Made by a program: the position numbers and the translations under genes
Notes under the pieces: generated by a model
What the model saw: only the letters and a program-made list of their open reading frames with translations
What the model was told of the DNA's origin: nothing
Database searches by the model: none
Part shown: positions 1 through 9,067 of the stretch, one piece after another
How positions within the stretch are numbered: the first letter of the stretch is position 1
Layout: each line of letters begins with the position of its first letter
DNA from: Phycisphaeraceae bacterium
GTDB lineage: Bacteria > Planctomycetota > Phycisphaerae > Phycisphaerales > SM1A02
NCBI GenBank assembly: GCA_015709595.1
Contig: CP054178.1
Span: 2,485,205 to 2,549,204 of the forward strand
DNA: 64,000 nucleotides
Reading direction: 5' to 3'

Positions 1-903
1 GACGAGATCAATCCGCCCGCCGCCCTTTCAGACGTGCGCGATCGCATCGCCCGCATGAGGCAGCAGCGCGACTTCAGCGACACGGTGGGGCGTGATTTCG
101 ACGTGATCGGGCTCACCCCCGCGCCGTCGGGCGATGGCTACACCTCGCTCTGCGTGCTGGTCGCCGATCCGGCGCTCAGGTTCGCCGATTCGGCGGAACG
201 CTGGGAGAGCTTCCTGGCGACGCGCGAATGGCAACTGGTCGGCGCCGCGCTGGCCAGGCCGGCCTCGCTGGAGCAGGTCAGCTCCTTCTCCGGTTCGGTG
301 GCCGACACCCTCTTCGCCAACGCCGTCACCGCCGTGGCGCTGAGTCTCATGGGCATCCTCGTCTACATCTGGATCCGCTTCGGCTCGCTTCGCTACAGCG
401 TCGCGGCGGTGGTGGCTCTGGTGCATGATGCCGCCATTGCGCTGGGCGCGCTGGCATTGACGCACTACATCTCCGGATCGTCCATCGCCAATCTTCTGCT
501 CATCGAGGACTTCCACATCAACCTCGGCGTGGTGGCCGGACTCCTCACGATCATCGGGTACTCGCTCAACGACACCATCGTCATCCTCGACCGCATCCGC
601 GAGAACCGCGGCAAGCGCCCGCTCGCCTCCGCCGAAGTGGTGAACGCCTCGATCAACCAGACCATCAGCCGCACCGTGCTCACGGGCGGCACCACGCTGA
701 TCGCGGCGATGATTCTCTTCGCCGAGGGCGGCACCGGAATCCGCGACTTCACCTTCGTGCTGATCGTCGGCCTGATCGTGGGCACCTACAGCTCGGTCGC
801 CATCGCGGCACCGATCGTCTACAAGGCGTCCAATGGCGGTCAGGGAGAGCCGCAGGAGGAGCCGACCACGACCGGGGCCGGAGCACTGGCCCGAACCACG
901 TGA
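1..903 (+). CDS. secF: Protein translocase subunit SecF (C-terminal part, cut by window start)
   Basis: Part of the SecDF proton-driven accessory complex of the Sec translocon in the inner membrane; SecF and SecD help pull exported proteins out on the periplasmic side. The frame is open to base 1, so the start, and possibly a fused SecD, lies outside the window. About 100 residues of soluble region are followed by five hydrophobic segments. The SecF hallmark IGYSLNDTIVILDRIREN in the third membrane region is intact, followed by the conserved TVLTGGTTL segment. The protein ends with a short charged tail. The identification is firm; whether it is a SecDF fusion cannot be seen here. Confidence 0.95.
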   Translation, partial: DEINPPAALSDVRDRIARMRQQRDFSDTVGRDFDVIGLTPAPSGDGYTSLCVLVADPALRFADSAERWESFLATREWQLVGAALARPASLEQVSSFSGSVADTLFANAVTAVALSLMGILVYIWIRFGSLRYSVAAVVALVHDAAIALGALALTHYISGSSIANLLLIEDFHINLGVVAGLLTIIGYSLNDTIVILDRIRENRGKRPLASAEVVNASINQTISRTVLTGGTTLIAAMILFAEGGTGIRDFTFVLIVGLIVGTYSSVAIAAPIVYKASNGGQGEPQEEPTTTGAGALARTT

Positions 904-964
904 TCCGGTGTACCATGGATGGTGCATGGAAGGGCAGATGGACCCTACGGATGGAGGTCCGAAC

Positions 965-1918
965 ATGTCGAGTGGCGCCAAGATCGGTCTCTTGCTGGCT
1001 CTGGTGATCGTCGGTGTGGTCGGGGCGTACTTCGCCTTCGGCCCAGGGTCGGATGGTTCACCCCCGCTTCAGGCCAATGCCTCGCACTCGGAGAGCGATC
1101 CGCTCTCGCTCGAGGCGCCGCGCGGCGAACCGATGCGCCCGGTTGACCCATTGGTGCGCAGGCCCGATTCGCCCCCGGCTGGTGATGGCGGCGGTCCGCT
1201 CACCGAGTCAGTTCGTGACCGCTTGAATGCGACAGATCAGAAGCCGCCATTCGTCATCATCAATCGTCTGGCCGGCGCTTCATCCGGCGAGGACGTGCTG
1301 CCGGTTGAGCCGCCATCAAGAGGGGGAGCGGGAGGCGGCGCGCCTGGCACATTGATCGGCACCGACCTGCCGCCCATTCCACCCGATGACGAACTTCCGC
1401 CGCGTCACGCCGACGGCGGCAAGGACGGGTGGACGCCGCCACCGGCGGAAGATGAGAGCCATGACTCACCGCCGGCTGATTCCACCGAGCCAGCGTCGCC
1501 GCCCCGGAACGATCCGACGCCCGTCGCACCGCCGGCGCGGACGCCGACGGACTACGTGGTTCAGGCGGGGGACAACTTCTGGTCGATCGCGGAGATGTGG
1601 TTCGGCGACGGCTCCCGGCATCACCTGATCGCCGCCGCCAACCCCGGCGTTGATTCATCCAAGCTGCGCATCGGACAGACGCTGAAACTGCCGCCCAAGG
1701 ACGCCGCGGCAGCGCCGCAGCCCCCGACTCCGACCACTCCGCCCCCCGCCCAGCCGGGAACGTACACGGTTCAGCCGGGCGACACGCTGGTCTCCATTGC
1801 GCGGCGGCTGCTGAAGGACGAGTCGAAGTGGAAGCAGCTTTACGACGCCAATCATCGCGTGATCGGTGCGAACCCCGACAACCTCAAGGTCGGCATGGTG
1901 CTGACCATCCCGCGGTGA
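965..1918 (+). CDS. LysM-domain cell-envelope protein
   Basis: Probable 317-residue peptidoglycan-binding protein. The ATG at 965 is chosen because GGAGG lies 7 bases upstream and because the protein then starts with one hydrophobic segment (about residues 7-25), a signal anchor. A long Pro/Gly/Asp-rich linker (about 30-190) follows. Two LysM repeats sit at about 195-242 (starts YVVQAGDNFWSIAE) and 266-316 (starts YTVQPGDTLVSIA). LysM domains bind the GlcNAc backbone of peptidoglycan; no catalytic domain is visible, so it probably tethers or scaffolds in the envelope. It follows secF by 61 bases. The frame can be read from 833, but that would overlap secF and has no support. Confidence 0.85.
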   Translation: MSSGAKIGLLLALVIVGVVGAYFAFGPGSDGSPPLQANASHSESDPLSLEAPRGEPMRPVDPLVRRPDSPPAGDGGGPLTESVRDRLNATDQKPPFVIINRLAGASSGEDVLPVEPPSRGGAGGGAPGTLIGTDLPPIPPDDELPPRHADGGKDGWTPPPAEDESHDSPPADSTEPASPPRNDPTPVAPPARTPTDYVVQAGDNFWSIAEMWFGDGSRHHLIAAANPGVDSSKLRIGQTLKLPPKDAAAAPQPPTPTTPPPAQPGTYTVQPGDTLVSIARRLLKDESKWKQLYDANHRVIGANPDNLKVGMVLTIPR

Positions 1919-1952
1919 CCGTGCCTCGCGTCCGGTTGACCCGATATCGTCA

Positions 1953-2726
1953 TCACGGCGCATGAAGCGCCGCAGTCGCCGCGCGGCAGTTGTCGCGCAG
2001 ATGATTGAGATTGAGCCCGCCCACCACCATCGAGTGGACGGCGGGATTTCCGAGCACGAAGGGAATCGCCCGGTCGGGCGTCAGCATGCCCGACGCCAGC
2101 CCTTTCTTGACCACAACGCCCACGCCGCGCGAAGCCGCCTCGGCGATGACCGACTCGTGCGAGCGATCGTTGACGTGATACGTGACCATGATGGCGTCCG
2201 CCCAGGCGATCGCCAGCCGGGCGCCGTCAACGGTCTTTCCGGAGAAGCCGATGGCCCGGATCACGCCGCGATCCTTGAGCGCGCGCAGAGCGTCCACCGC
2301 GCCGGAGTGCTCAATGATCTCCCGGTCGCGTCCGTCGGAGTGGATGAACACCAGGTCGAGCACGTCCGCGCGGAGTCGGAAGCGGCTGCGCTCAACACTT
2401 GCCTCGATGGCGCCGCGGGAGAAGTCGTAGCGCGAGCCGGTTTCGGGCGAGAACTCCTCGCCTGCCTTGGTGGACAGGACGAACTCGTCACGCCGCCTCG
2501 ACAGGAACCGGCCGATGCGCTCCTCGCTCAGCCCGTAGGCGGGGGCGGTGTCGATCAGGTTGACGCCCAGGTCGAGCACGCCGTGCAGCAGGCGCTCCGC
2601 GGCGGCGTCATCGGGCAGGTCGTAGGACGCGGCGTATTTCGTCCCGACGTTGCGGCCGATCTTGAACGCGCCGAACCCGATGGGGGAAACGCTCAGACCC
2701 GAGTTGCCGAGGTGGCGGCGATCCAT
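1953..2726 (-). CDS. Aldo/keto reductase
   Basis: A 257-residue NAD(P)H-dependent aldo-keto reductase of the AKR superfamily. The N-terminus [19 protein letters not shown] is typical. The catalytic set can be traced: Asp and Tyr in [10 protein letters not shown], Lys in STKAGE and His in VFIHSDG. The C-terminal half, which carries the cofactor-binding end of the barrel, is rather short. The ATG at 2726 has GGAG about 11 bases upstream. It lies inside the 3' end of the upstream FAD oxidoreductase (34-base overlap), so the two are probably translated together and may act on related substrates. The substrate cannot be inferred. Confidence 0.88.
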   Translation of the reverse strand: MDRRHLGNSGLSVSPIGFGAFKIGRNVGTKYAASYDLPDDAAAERLLHGVLDLGVNLIDTAPAYGLSEERIGRFLSRRRDEFVLSTKAGEEFSPETGSRYDFSRGAIEASVERSRFRLRADVLDLVFIHSDGRDREIIEHSGAVDALRALKDRGVIRAIGFSGKTVDGARLAIAWADAIMVTYHVNDRSHESVIAEAASRGVGVVVKKGLASGMLTPDRAIPFVLGNPAVHSMVVGGLNLNHLRDNCRAATAALHAP

Positions 2727-3913
2727 CGTGGAGCAGTCTCCCAAGGGGGCGGGGCGACGGGGGGGCGGGGCCAGTCGATCATCTCGGGCGAGGGGGCGGC
2801 CTCGCCGCGCGGTCGATCGAGCGCCTCGGCGATTCGCTCCGCCACGCGCGGAGCCAATGCCAGTTTCGTGGGCCACGCAGTGATGAACGGGCCTTCACGT
2901 CGCACGAACACGTCATCCGGCCGCACGCCCGACCCCGTGGCGGCCTCGGCCCGGTCCACACGGTAGGTCGCCCACTCGACATCCGGACCGGGATCGAATC
3001 CGCCGAGCGCCTCGTGGCTCTCCCGGCAGGCGTGCGCGATGAGGGTTGCCTCGTCCATCGTGACGCCGTCCTCCGCGATCTGGCCGCCCACCTGCCAGAT
3101 GACGCGCCCGACGGAGTCGGACGCGCTCGTGATCGTCACGCGCGTGCGCCGACCATCCACGCAGTGGCCGTTGAGGATGGGGAGCCGTTCGCCTCGCGCC
3201 ATCACCATGTGCAGCGGGCGGCGCTGCATCATTTGCACCGGAAGATCGACCAGACGGCGCAGATCGGCGTTGCCAGCCCCGGCGGCGAAGATGCAGGCGG
3301 GGGCATGGATCGAGGCCGAACGTGAACCGTCTTGCACAAGAACGTCGACGCCGTAGAACTTCGGAACAATGCCGATCCCACCGTCGGGGACGGGACCGAT
3401 GACCCGCGCGTGATTCCGCGCCAGCAGGTCGCCCATCAGCGACACCGGGTCGATCACCTGCTCATCCAGCCGCGCCACCGTGCCGGGCACGTCGCGCAGA
3501 ACGGGTGGACGCTCCTGCGGTGCGACTTCGACCGGCCTGATGCGCAGCCCCACCTTCGCCCCGATCATGCCCAGCCGCGATGAAACCGATTCGGTGTTCC
3601 ACAAGTGGCAGAACTGGCTGCGGACGGTGGTGCCCGTCAATCGCGGCTCGCGCTGACCCGCCAGGCATTCGCGCCAGATGAGCGGCATGTCGCGGATAGC
3701 CCGCGCCGACTCGCTGAACAGGCCCGCCAGCGAGTACTTCAGCCCGCCGTGGATGATGCCCTGCGAGGCCACGGTCTGCCCGGCGCCGAGGGCTTCGCGC
3801 TCGATGAGCAGCGCCGCATAGCCCCGGCGGGTCAGCTCATCCAGCGTCCACAGCCCGGCGACCCCTCCGCCGAGGATGACGGCATCGAGTTGAATCGTCC
3901 CATGCGTCAGCAC
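2693..3913 (-). CDS. FAD-dependent oxidoreductase (DAO / glycerol-3-phosphate dehydrogenase-like)
   Basis: About 406 residues. The N-terminal Rossmann segment reads [18 protein letters not shown] and ends in an acidic residue (LIERE), the FAD/ADP-binding beta-alpha-beta fold of the D-amino-acid oxidase / G3P-dehydrogenase superfamily. A further family-like patch is [11 protein letters not shown]. No membrane segment is seen, so it is probably cytosolic. The start is uncertain: GTG at 3913 puts the Rossmann fold at the N-terminus as usual, but has no clear ribosome site. A GTG at 4126 (477 residues) follows an AGAGG-like site but adds about 70 residues of no recognisable character. It overlaps the downstream aldo/keto reductase, suggesting one redox operon. 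Confidence 0.8.
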   Translation of the reverse strand: MLTHGTIQLDAVILGGGVAGLWTLDELTRRGYAALLIEREALGAGQTVASQGIIHGGLKYSLAGLFSESARAIRDMPLIWRECLAGQREPRLTGTTVRSQFCHLWNTESVSSRLGMIGAKVGLRIRPVEVAPQERPPVLRDVPGTVARLDEQVIDPVSLMGDLLARNHARVIGPVPDGGIGIVPKFYGVDVLVQDGSRSASIHAPACIFAAGAGNADLRRLVDLPVQMMQRRPLHMVMARGERLPILNGHCVDGRRTRVTITSASDSVGRVIWQVGGQIAEDGVTMDEATLIAHACRESHEALGGFDPGPDVEWATYRVDRAEAATGSGVRPDDVFVRREGPFITAWPTKLALAPRVAERIAEALDRPRGEAAPSPEMIDWPRPPVAPPPWETAPRWIAATSATRV

Positions 3914-4138
3914 GTCACAGGCCGCCTCGGTCGAACGTGTCGAGTCGCCGCGTCGCGGGTCGTTGGGTTGAACAATGTGGAATGCGTGTGTGCCATTGAC
4001 CGGCCCCCGCTTTTCGCGCCAGGCGCTGTGAGTGTCGGAGATCAAGGATAGGGTTCGGGATCGACGCTGGCCGGGCCGGAGCGAGGACGGGATCATGCGG
4101 GACATCGAGGGCTTGTCCTCAGCCACGATTCCTCTCTC

Positions 4139-4621
4139 TCACCACCCCCTGATCGCCAGCGTCAGGAAGATCACGAACGCCGCAACGTGAACGAACCAGA
4201 TCGCCGCGGCCAGGCAGACCTGTCGGCCGCGGGAGAGCGCCAGGAAGCGGTGACGTTTCCACGCCAGCGCGATGGCGAAGAGCCCGCTGGACCAGCCGAA
4301 CAGGTCCAGCCCGGCGAGGAGCGGATCGACATAGTTGTTGAAGAGCAGCTGCCCGCCCAGGGGGATGAGCACAAAGCACGCCGCGATGCCGGAGAAGAAC
4401 CCAGGGGCCAGGGCGACGAGCAGCCAGCCCAGCCGCAGGTTCACCACGCCCACGGTGAGGGTGAGTTGCTGCCGGCACTCCGGGCAGACAGGTCGCGTCA
4501 GGGCCCGCACGTTGTAGCCGCACGAGGGACAGCATGCGTCGTGGTCGCTCAGGAAGTCGAGCAGCAGCGTCTGGGCTCGAGTGAGCGCCGGCGGCGGGTT
4601 CGACTGGACGGGGTCGGCCAT
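4139..4621 (-). CDS. Zinc-ribbon membrane protein of unknown function
   Basis: A 160-residue protein with two CxxC-type pairs near the N-terminus (CPSCGYNVRAL, then CPECRQQL), a likely zinc ribbon, followed by about four hydrophobic segments (roughly residues 63-85, 85-105, 107-122 and 135-158). This ribbon-plus-helices layout is common in planctomycetes, but I cannot name a function. Its end lies 13 bases from the longest possible start of the downstream oxidoreductase, so the three minus-strand genes from 4621 to 1953 may be one transcript. It is divergent from cdaA. Confidence 0.7.
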   Translation of the reverse strand: MADPVQSNPPPALTRAQTLLLDFLSDHDACCPSCGYNVRALTRPVCPECRQQLTLTVGVVNLRLGWLLVALAPGFFSGIAACFVLIPLGGQLLFNNYVDPLLAGLDLFGWSSGLFAIALAWKRHRFLALSRGRQVCLAAAIWFVHVAAFVIFLTLAIRGW

Positions 4622-4826
4622 GCAGGTGGTTCGGCGGAACGGCGCGGGGGAGGACGCGGAGTGGCGGGATGGTGTCGGGGCGTGGTGTGACGCTCCGCGT
4701 CGTGCGGCTCACTCCTACGGTCGGCCAGACGGGTCGGTTCGCTGGAGACGATGTGAAGGCGTCACGGCCGCGCAGCCGTCAGCCGACAGTCAGCACGGTA
4801 TACTCTGGCCACCGGCCCATCACACC

Positions 4827-5732
4827 ATGTTCCGCAACATCGATCAGATCCTGCGCCGATTCAGTTCGTACCCGTGGTACGAGGTGTTGGTGGAGATCGT
4901 GCTGATCGCCGCGTGCATGTATCTGGCGCTGCGTTTCCTTCGCGGTACGCGCGGGGCGGGGGTGGTGAAAGGCGTGGCCTTCATTCTGATCATCCTCACG
5001 CTGGGCATCCGCGTGCTGGGCGGGGTGACGGACGCCTTCACACGGCTGAACTTCCTGTACGGCAAGTTCATGGGCCTGGTGGCGATCATGCTGATCGTGG
5101 TCTTCCAACCGGAGCTGCGCCGCGCCCTGGTGCGGCTGGGCGAGGCGCCGCTGCTGCGTCGCTCGCACCGCGCGGTGCAGCCGGTGGTCGAGGCGGTGGC
5201 GGAGGCGGCGGCGTTTCTGAGCAAGAGCCAGTTCGGCGCGCTGATCGCCATCGCGCGCCAGGGCACGCTTGAGCCGTACGCGGCGACCGGGGTGGCGCTC
5301 AACGCCAACGTGAGCAGCCAGCTGCTTCAGTCAATCTTCTGGCCTAACAATCCGCTGCACGATCTGGGAGTGGTGATCCAGGGGGGGCGCGTGCTCGCGG
5401 CGGGGGTGCAGTTTCCCCTGATCGAGGAGGGCGCGGTCCCTCCGGACCTCGGCTCGCGACACCGGGCGGGTCTGGGTCTGTCGGCCGAAACCGATTGTCT
5501 CGTGGTCATCGTGAGCGAGGAGACGGGCCGCATCAGCATCGCCGAGGGAGGTCGTCTGGAGCGCGACATCCCCCGCGATGGGCTGAAGGACGTACTGCTG
5601 CGGCGGCTGCATGCCGGCGTAACGGCGCCCGCGGCCAGCGGGCATGCACCGGAGGACGGCCTCGTGGACGCCGCCGACACCCCCGACTCGGCGCGAGGCG
5701 ATGCGGTCACCCGGCGCTCGGAGGCCGCCTGA
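4827..5732 (+). CDS. cdaA: Diadenylate cyclase, CdaA type
   Basis: Makes cyclic di-AMP from two ATP at the membrane. The 301-residue protein has three N-terminal hydrophobic segments (about residues 15-85) followed by a DAC domain (about 110-260), the CdaA order. The nucleotide-binding RHR motif is present (R211-H212-R213 in GSRHRAGLGLS), as is VVIVSEETG. The other signature, normally DGA after LH, is here D179-L180-G181, so the aspartate is kept but Gly-Ala is replaced. The ATG at 4827 follows a possible -10 (TATACT, 4799-4804) with a very short leader. The stop is one base from the next ATG, the usual cdaA-ybbR (cdaR) operon; no glmM follows. Confidence 0.93.
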   Translation: MFRNIDQILRRFSSYPWYEVLVEIVLIAACMYLALRFLRGTRGAGVVKGVAFILIILTLGIRVLGGVTDAFTRLNFLYGKFMGLVAIMLIVVFQPELRRALVRLGEAPLLRRSHRAVQPVVEAVAEAAAFLSKSQFGALIAIARQGTLEPYAATGVALNANVSSQLLQSIFWPNNPLHDLGVVIQGGRVLAAGVQFPLIEEGAVPPDLGSRHRAGLGLSAETDCLVVIVSEETGRISIAEGGRLERDIPRDGLKDVLLRRLHAGVTAPAASGHAPEDGLVDAADTPDSARGDAVTRRSEAA

Positions 5733-5733
5733 C

Positions 5734-6783
5734 ATGGACGCACGTGAACATGTCTGGACGCTGATTCTCGCCCTGTTGCTGGGGTCGTTGGTGTGGCTCT
5801 GGGCCGAGGGCGAGAATCGCGCCAAGCAGCCGATGGTGGTGGACGTGGAGTTCGTCGTGCCCTCGGGGCGTGATCGTTTCCTGGTGCGGGCCGTCTCGCC
5901 CTTGGACGGCGGCGTGCTGGTCCACTCGATCAGCGTGCGCCTGGAGCTGGAAGGCCCCAACCTGGGGCTGTCGCGCGTCATCAGCCGCGTCGCGGGCACC
6001 ACGCTGCGCGTGCCGGTGGAGGATCCGGGCGGCAATCGCCAGCGCGTCATCCGGCTGGACCGGGCCATCGAGGAGCTGCCCACCCTTCGGGAGTTTGGCG
6101 TCACCGTGGCCTCGGTGGATCCGCTGGAGGTCGCGGTGGAGATCGACGAGATCATCCGCCGCACGGTGCGGATCGGGACCAGCGTGCCGGGCGTCGAGTT
6201 CGACCAGATTCAGGTGACGCCCGATCGACTGGACATCGCCCTGCCGCAGGACGAGTGGGACTGGCTCCTGCGCGACGTGGGGGACCAGTTCATCATGCTC
6301 GATCTTCCGCCCTCGCGTCTGCGCGACCTGGCGCCGGGCGAGATGGTCACGCTGCGCGACATTCCGCTGCGGATGGATGATCGGCTGGTGCGGCGCGGCT
6401 CGCTGAACGTGGATCTGCCTCGCGTCACCGCGGAGCTGCGCATCGCCCGGCGTCAGGTGGAGCGGGCCTTCCCGGTGCCGATCAAGCTGAACCTGCCCAT
6501 CCGAGACATCGGGCGATACAACGTCACGGTGCTCGACCTGGACGCCGGTGACCTGCTGCAGAATGTGCTGATCACCGGCGATGACACGCGCATCCGCCAG
6601 TTGGAGAATCGCGAGATCGCCGTGTTCGCGGTCATCAACCTCACCAGTGAAGACCTGGAGCGGGGCATCACGTCCAAGCGCATCGAGTGGTGGCTGCCGC
6701 CGGGGCTGACCGCGCGAATGGCCGACGAGGCGGCGCCGGTCGTGTCGCTGCAGATCTCCCCGCGCGGACCGGAGCAACCGTGA
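5734..6783 (+). CDS. YbbR-domain protein (CdaR-like regulator of CdaA)
   Basis: A 349-residue protein with one N-terminal membrane anchor (about residues 7-24, WTLILALLLGSLVWLWAEG) and an extracytoplasmic region of several YbbR-like beta repeats, each about 80-90 residues long. In Firmicutes, CdaR is encoded next to CdaA and modulates its activity through the membrane. The same gene order here, with a one-base gap, supports that role by context. Sequence identity is spread thinly, as is normal for YbbR domains. The first residues overlap nothing and no separate promoter is seen. Confidence 0.8.
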   Translation: MDAREHVWTLILALLLGSLVWLWAEGENRAKQPMVVDVEFVVPSGRDRFLVRAVSPLDGGVLVHSISVRLELEGPNLGLSRVISRVAGTTLRVPVEDPGGNRQRVIRLDRAIEELPTLREFGVTVASVDPLEVAVEIDEIIRRTVRIGTSVPGVEFDQIQVTPDRLDIALPQDEWDWLLRDVGDQFIMLDLPPSRLRDLAPGEMVTLRDIPLRMDDRLVRRGSLNVDLPRVTAELRIARRQVERAFPVPIKLNLPIRDIGRYNVTVLDLDAGDLLQNVLITGDDTRIRQLENREIAVFAVINLTSEDLERGITSKRIEWWLPPGLTARMADEAAPVVSLQISPRGPEQP

Positions 6784-6805
6784 CGGCGACGGGAGGCCGT
6801 GCAGG

Positions 6806-8125
6806 TCAGTCCCGGATCATGACGGCCGCCCAGGTCTTCTTGCCGCGTCGGAAGAGCGCCACGCCGCCAGGCAGGACGTGGTCCGGCAGCAGGGTCGAAG
6901 CCGGGTCGGACACGGGTCGCCCGCTGACGGTGACGGCGGCCTTCTGGATGAACTCTCGGGCTTCGCGCTTGGACGCCGCCGCGCCCGACGCCACCAGCAG
7001 ATCCACGACCGGCGCGCCGATCACCTGATCGCGCGGCATGGCGACGTGTGGGATCTCCTGGCAGATCATGCGCAGCGACGCCGCGTCCAGTTCGCGCACC
7101 TCGCCGGAGAAGAGCGCCCGGCTGGCGGCTTCGATGCGCGCCGTCTCCGCCGTCCCATGCACCAGCGTGGTCATGTGCCGCGCCAGGGCGCGCTGAGCCG
7201 GGCGATCCTGCGGGTTCTGCTGCTGCTGCGCCGCCAGCGATTCGACCTCGTCGCGGGGCATCAGCGTGTACCACATGATCCACTGGACCGCGTCGGCGTC
7301 GGGCAGGTTGATCCAGAACTGGTAGAAGGCGTACGGGGTGGTTCGGTCGCGCGTGCCATCCGACATGAAGATCGCCGTCCCCTCGGACTTGCTCATCTTC
7401 TTCCCGTCCGAGCGCGTGACGAGCGGCACGGTGACGCCGAAGGCGCGCCCCTTGTCCGGGGCCCCGGCGTGCTCGCGGCGGATCAGATCCATGCCCGAGA
7501 CGATGTTGCCGTACTGGTCTGCGCCGCCCACCTGCACGGTGCAGCCCAGGGTGCGGAAGAGATGCAGGAAGTCGTACGCCTGCAGCAGCATGTAGGAGAA
7601 CTCGGTGTAGGAGATGCCGTGATCGCGCTGCTCCAGCCGCTTCCTGACGCTGTCGCGCTGAATCATCTCGTTGACCGAGAAGTGCTTGCCCACGTCGCGC
7701 AGCACGTCAAGAAAGCCGAGGGTTGTCAGCCAGTCGGCGTTGTTGACGATGATGGCCCCGTTGGGGCGCTTGCGGTCGAAGTCGAGGAACTTCTCCAGGA
7801 TGCGCCGCTGCGAGGCGACGTTCGCCTCCACCTGCTCGCGCGACATGAGCGTGCGCTCGCTTTCGCGTCCGGACGGGTCGCCGATCAGCCCCGTGCCGCC
7901 GCCCATCAGCACGATGGGCTTGTGTCCGCACTGCTGCCAGTGCATCAGGGCCTTGGCGGGGATGAAGTTGCCGATGGTGAGGGAGTCGGAGGTGGGGTCG
8001 AACCCGGCGTAGGCGACGCGCATCACCCCGCCCTGCGAGGGCGATCGCAGATGCTCCTCCAGCCCCTCGCCTGCTGTCTGATGAAGCTGGCCCCGCCAGC
8101 GCAGTTCCTCGAGAAACGAAGTCAT
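6806..8125 (-). CDS. tyrS: Tyrosyl-tRNA synthetase
   Basis: Charges tRNA-Tyr in the cytosol (class Ic synthetase). 439 residues, close to the family norm. The Rossmann domain shows FDPTSDSLTIGN (residues 42-53), where the usual HIGH signature reads TIGN, then LMGGGTGLIGDPSGR. The KMSKS loop is exact (GKKMSKSEG, about residue 243). A C-terminal S4-type RNA-binding domain follows (VDLLVASGAAASKREAREF). The ATG at 8125 is chosen over the longer frame because family proteins begin here. It converges with the YbbR gene (22-base gap) and is divergent from the superoxide dismutase gene. Confidence 0.95.
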   Translation of the reverse strand: MTSFLEELRWRGQLHQTAGEGLEEHLRSPSQGGVMRVAYAGFDPTSDSLTIGNFIPAKALMHWQQCGHKPIVLMGGGTGLIGDPSGRESERTLMSREQVEANVASQRRILEKFLDFDRKRPNGAIIVNNADWLTTLGFLDVLRDVGKHFSVNEMIQRDSVRKRLEQRDHGISYTEFSYMLLQAYDFLHLFRTLGCTVQVGGADQYGNIVSGMDLIRREHAGAPDKGRAFGVTVPLVTRSDGKKMSKSEGTAIFMSDGTRDRTTPYAFYQFWINLPDADAVQWIMWYTLMPRDEVESLAAQQQQNPQDRPAQRALARHMTTLVHGTAETARIEAASRALFSGEVRELDAASLRMICQEIPHVAMPRDQVIGAPVVDLLVASGAAASKREAREFIQKAAVTVSGRPVSDPASTLLPDHVLPGGVALFRRGKKTWAAVMIRD

Positions 8126-8299
8126 GTGGCGCTCCCGTGTCCGCCGGGGTGACGGTCCCGCCGTCGCCTGGCGATCGACCCCAAGGGTAGGGTGGCCTCG
8201 GTCCGGGTCGACCGCCGCGCGGACTGCGCGGCGCATCGCCCCTATCGTCTTTCAGACACGACTTCCCGCATCATTCCTGTCCGCATCGAGAGGTGACTC

Positions 8300-8953
<654 letters not shown>

Positions 8954-9067
8954 TCGCTGAGGGCTGGGTGACTGCTTGTCGCCGGGTGACGGTGGCGACC
9001 GGCTGTCATGGCGATTGGTCGATGCTGACGGCTGACAGCCGACGGCTCTTCCCCCTACCCTTCGCCC

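Noticed and set aside
6878-8152. A 424-residue plus-strand frame opposite tyrS
   Set aside because: Shadow of tyrS; His/Val/Arg-rich without motifs.
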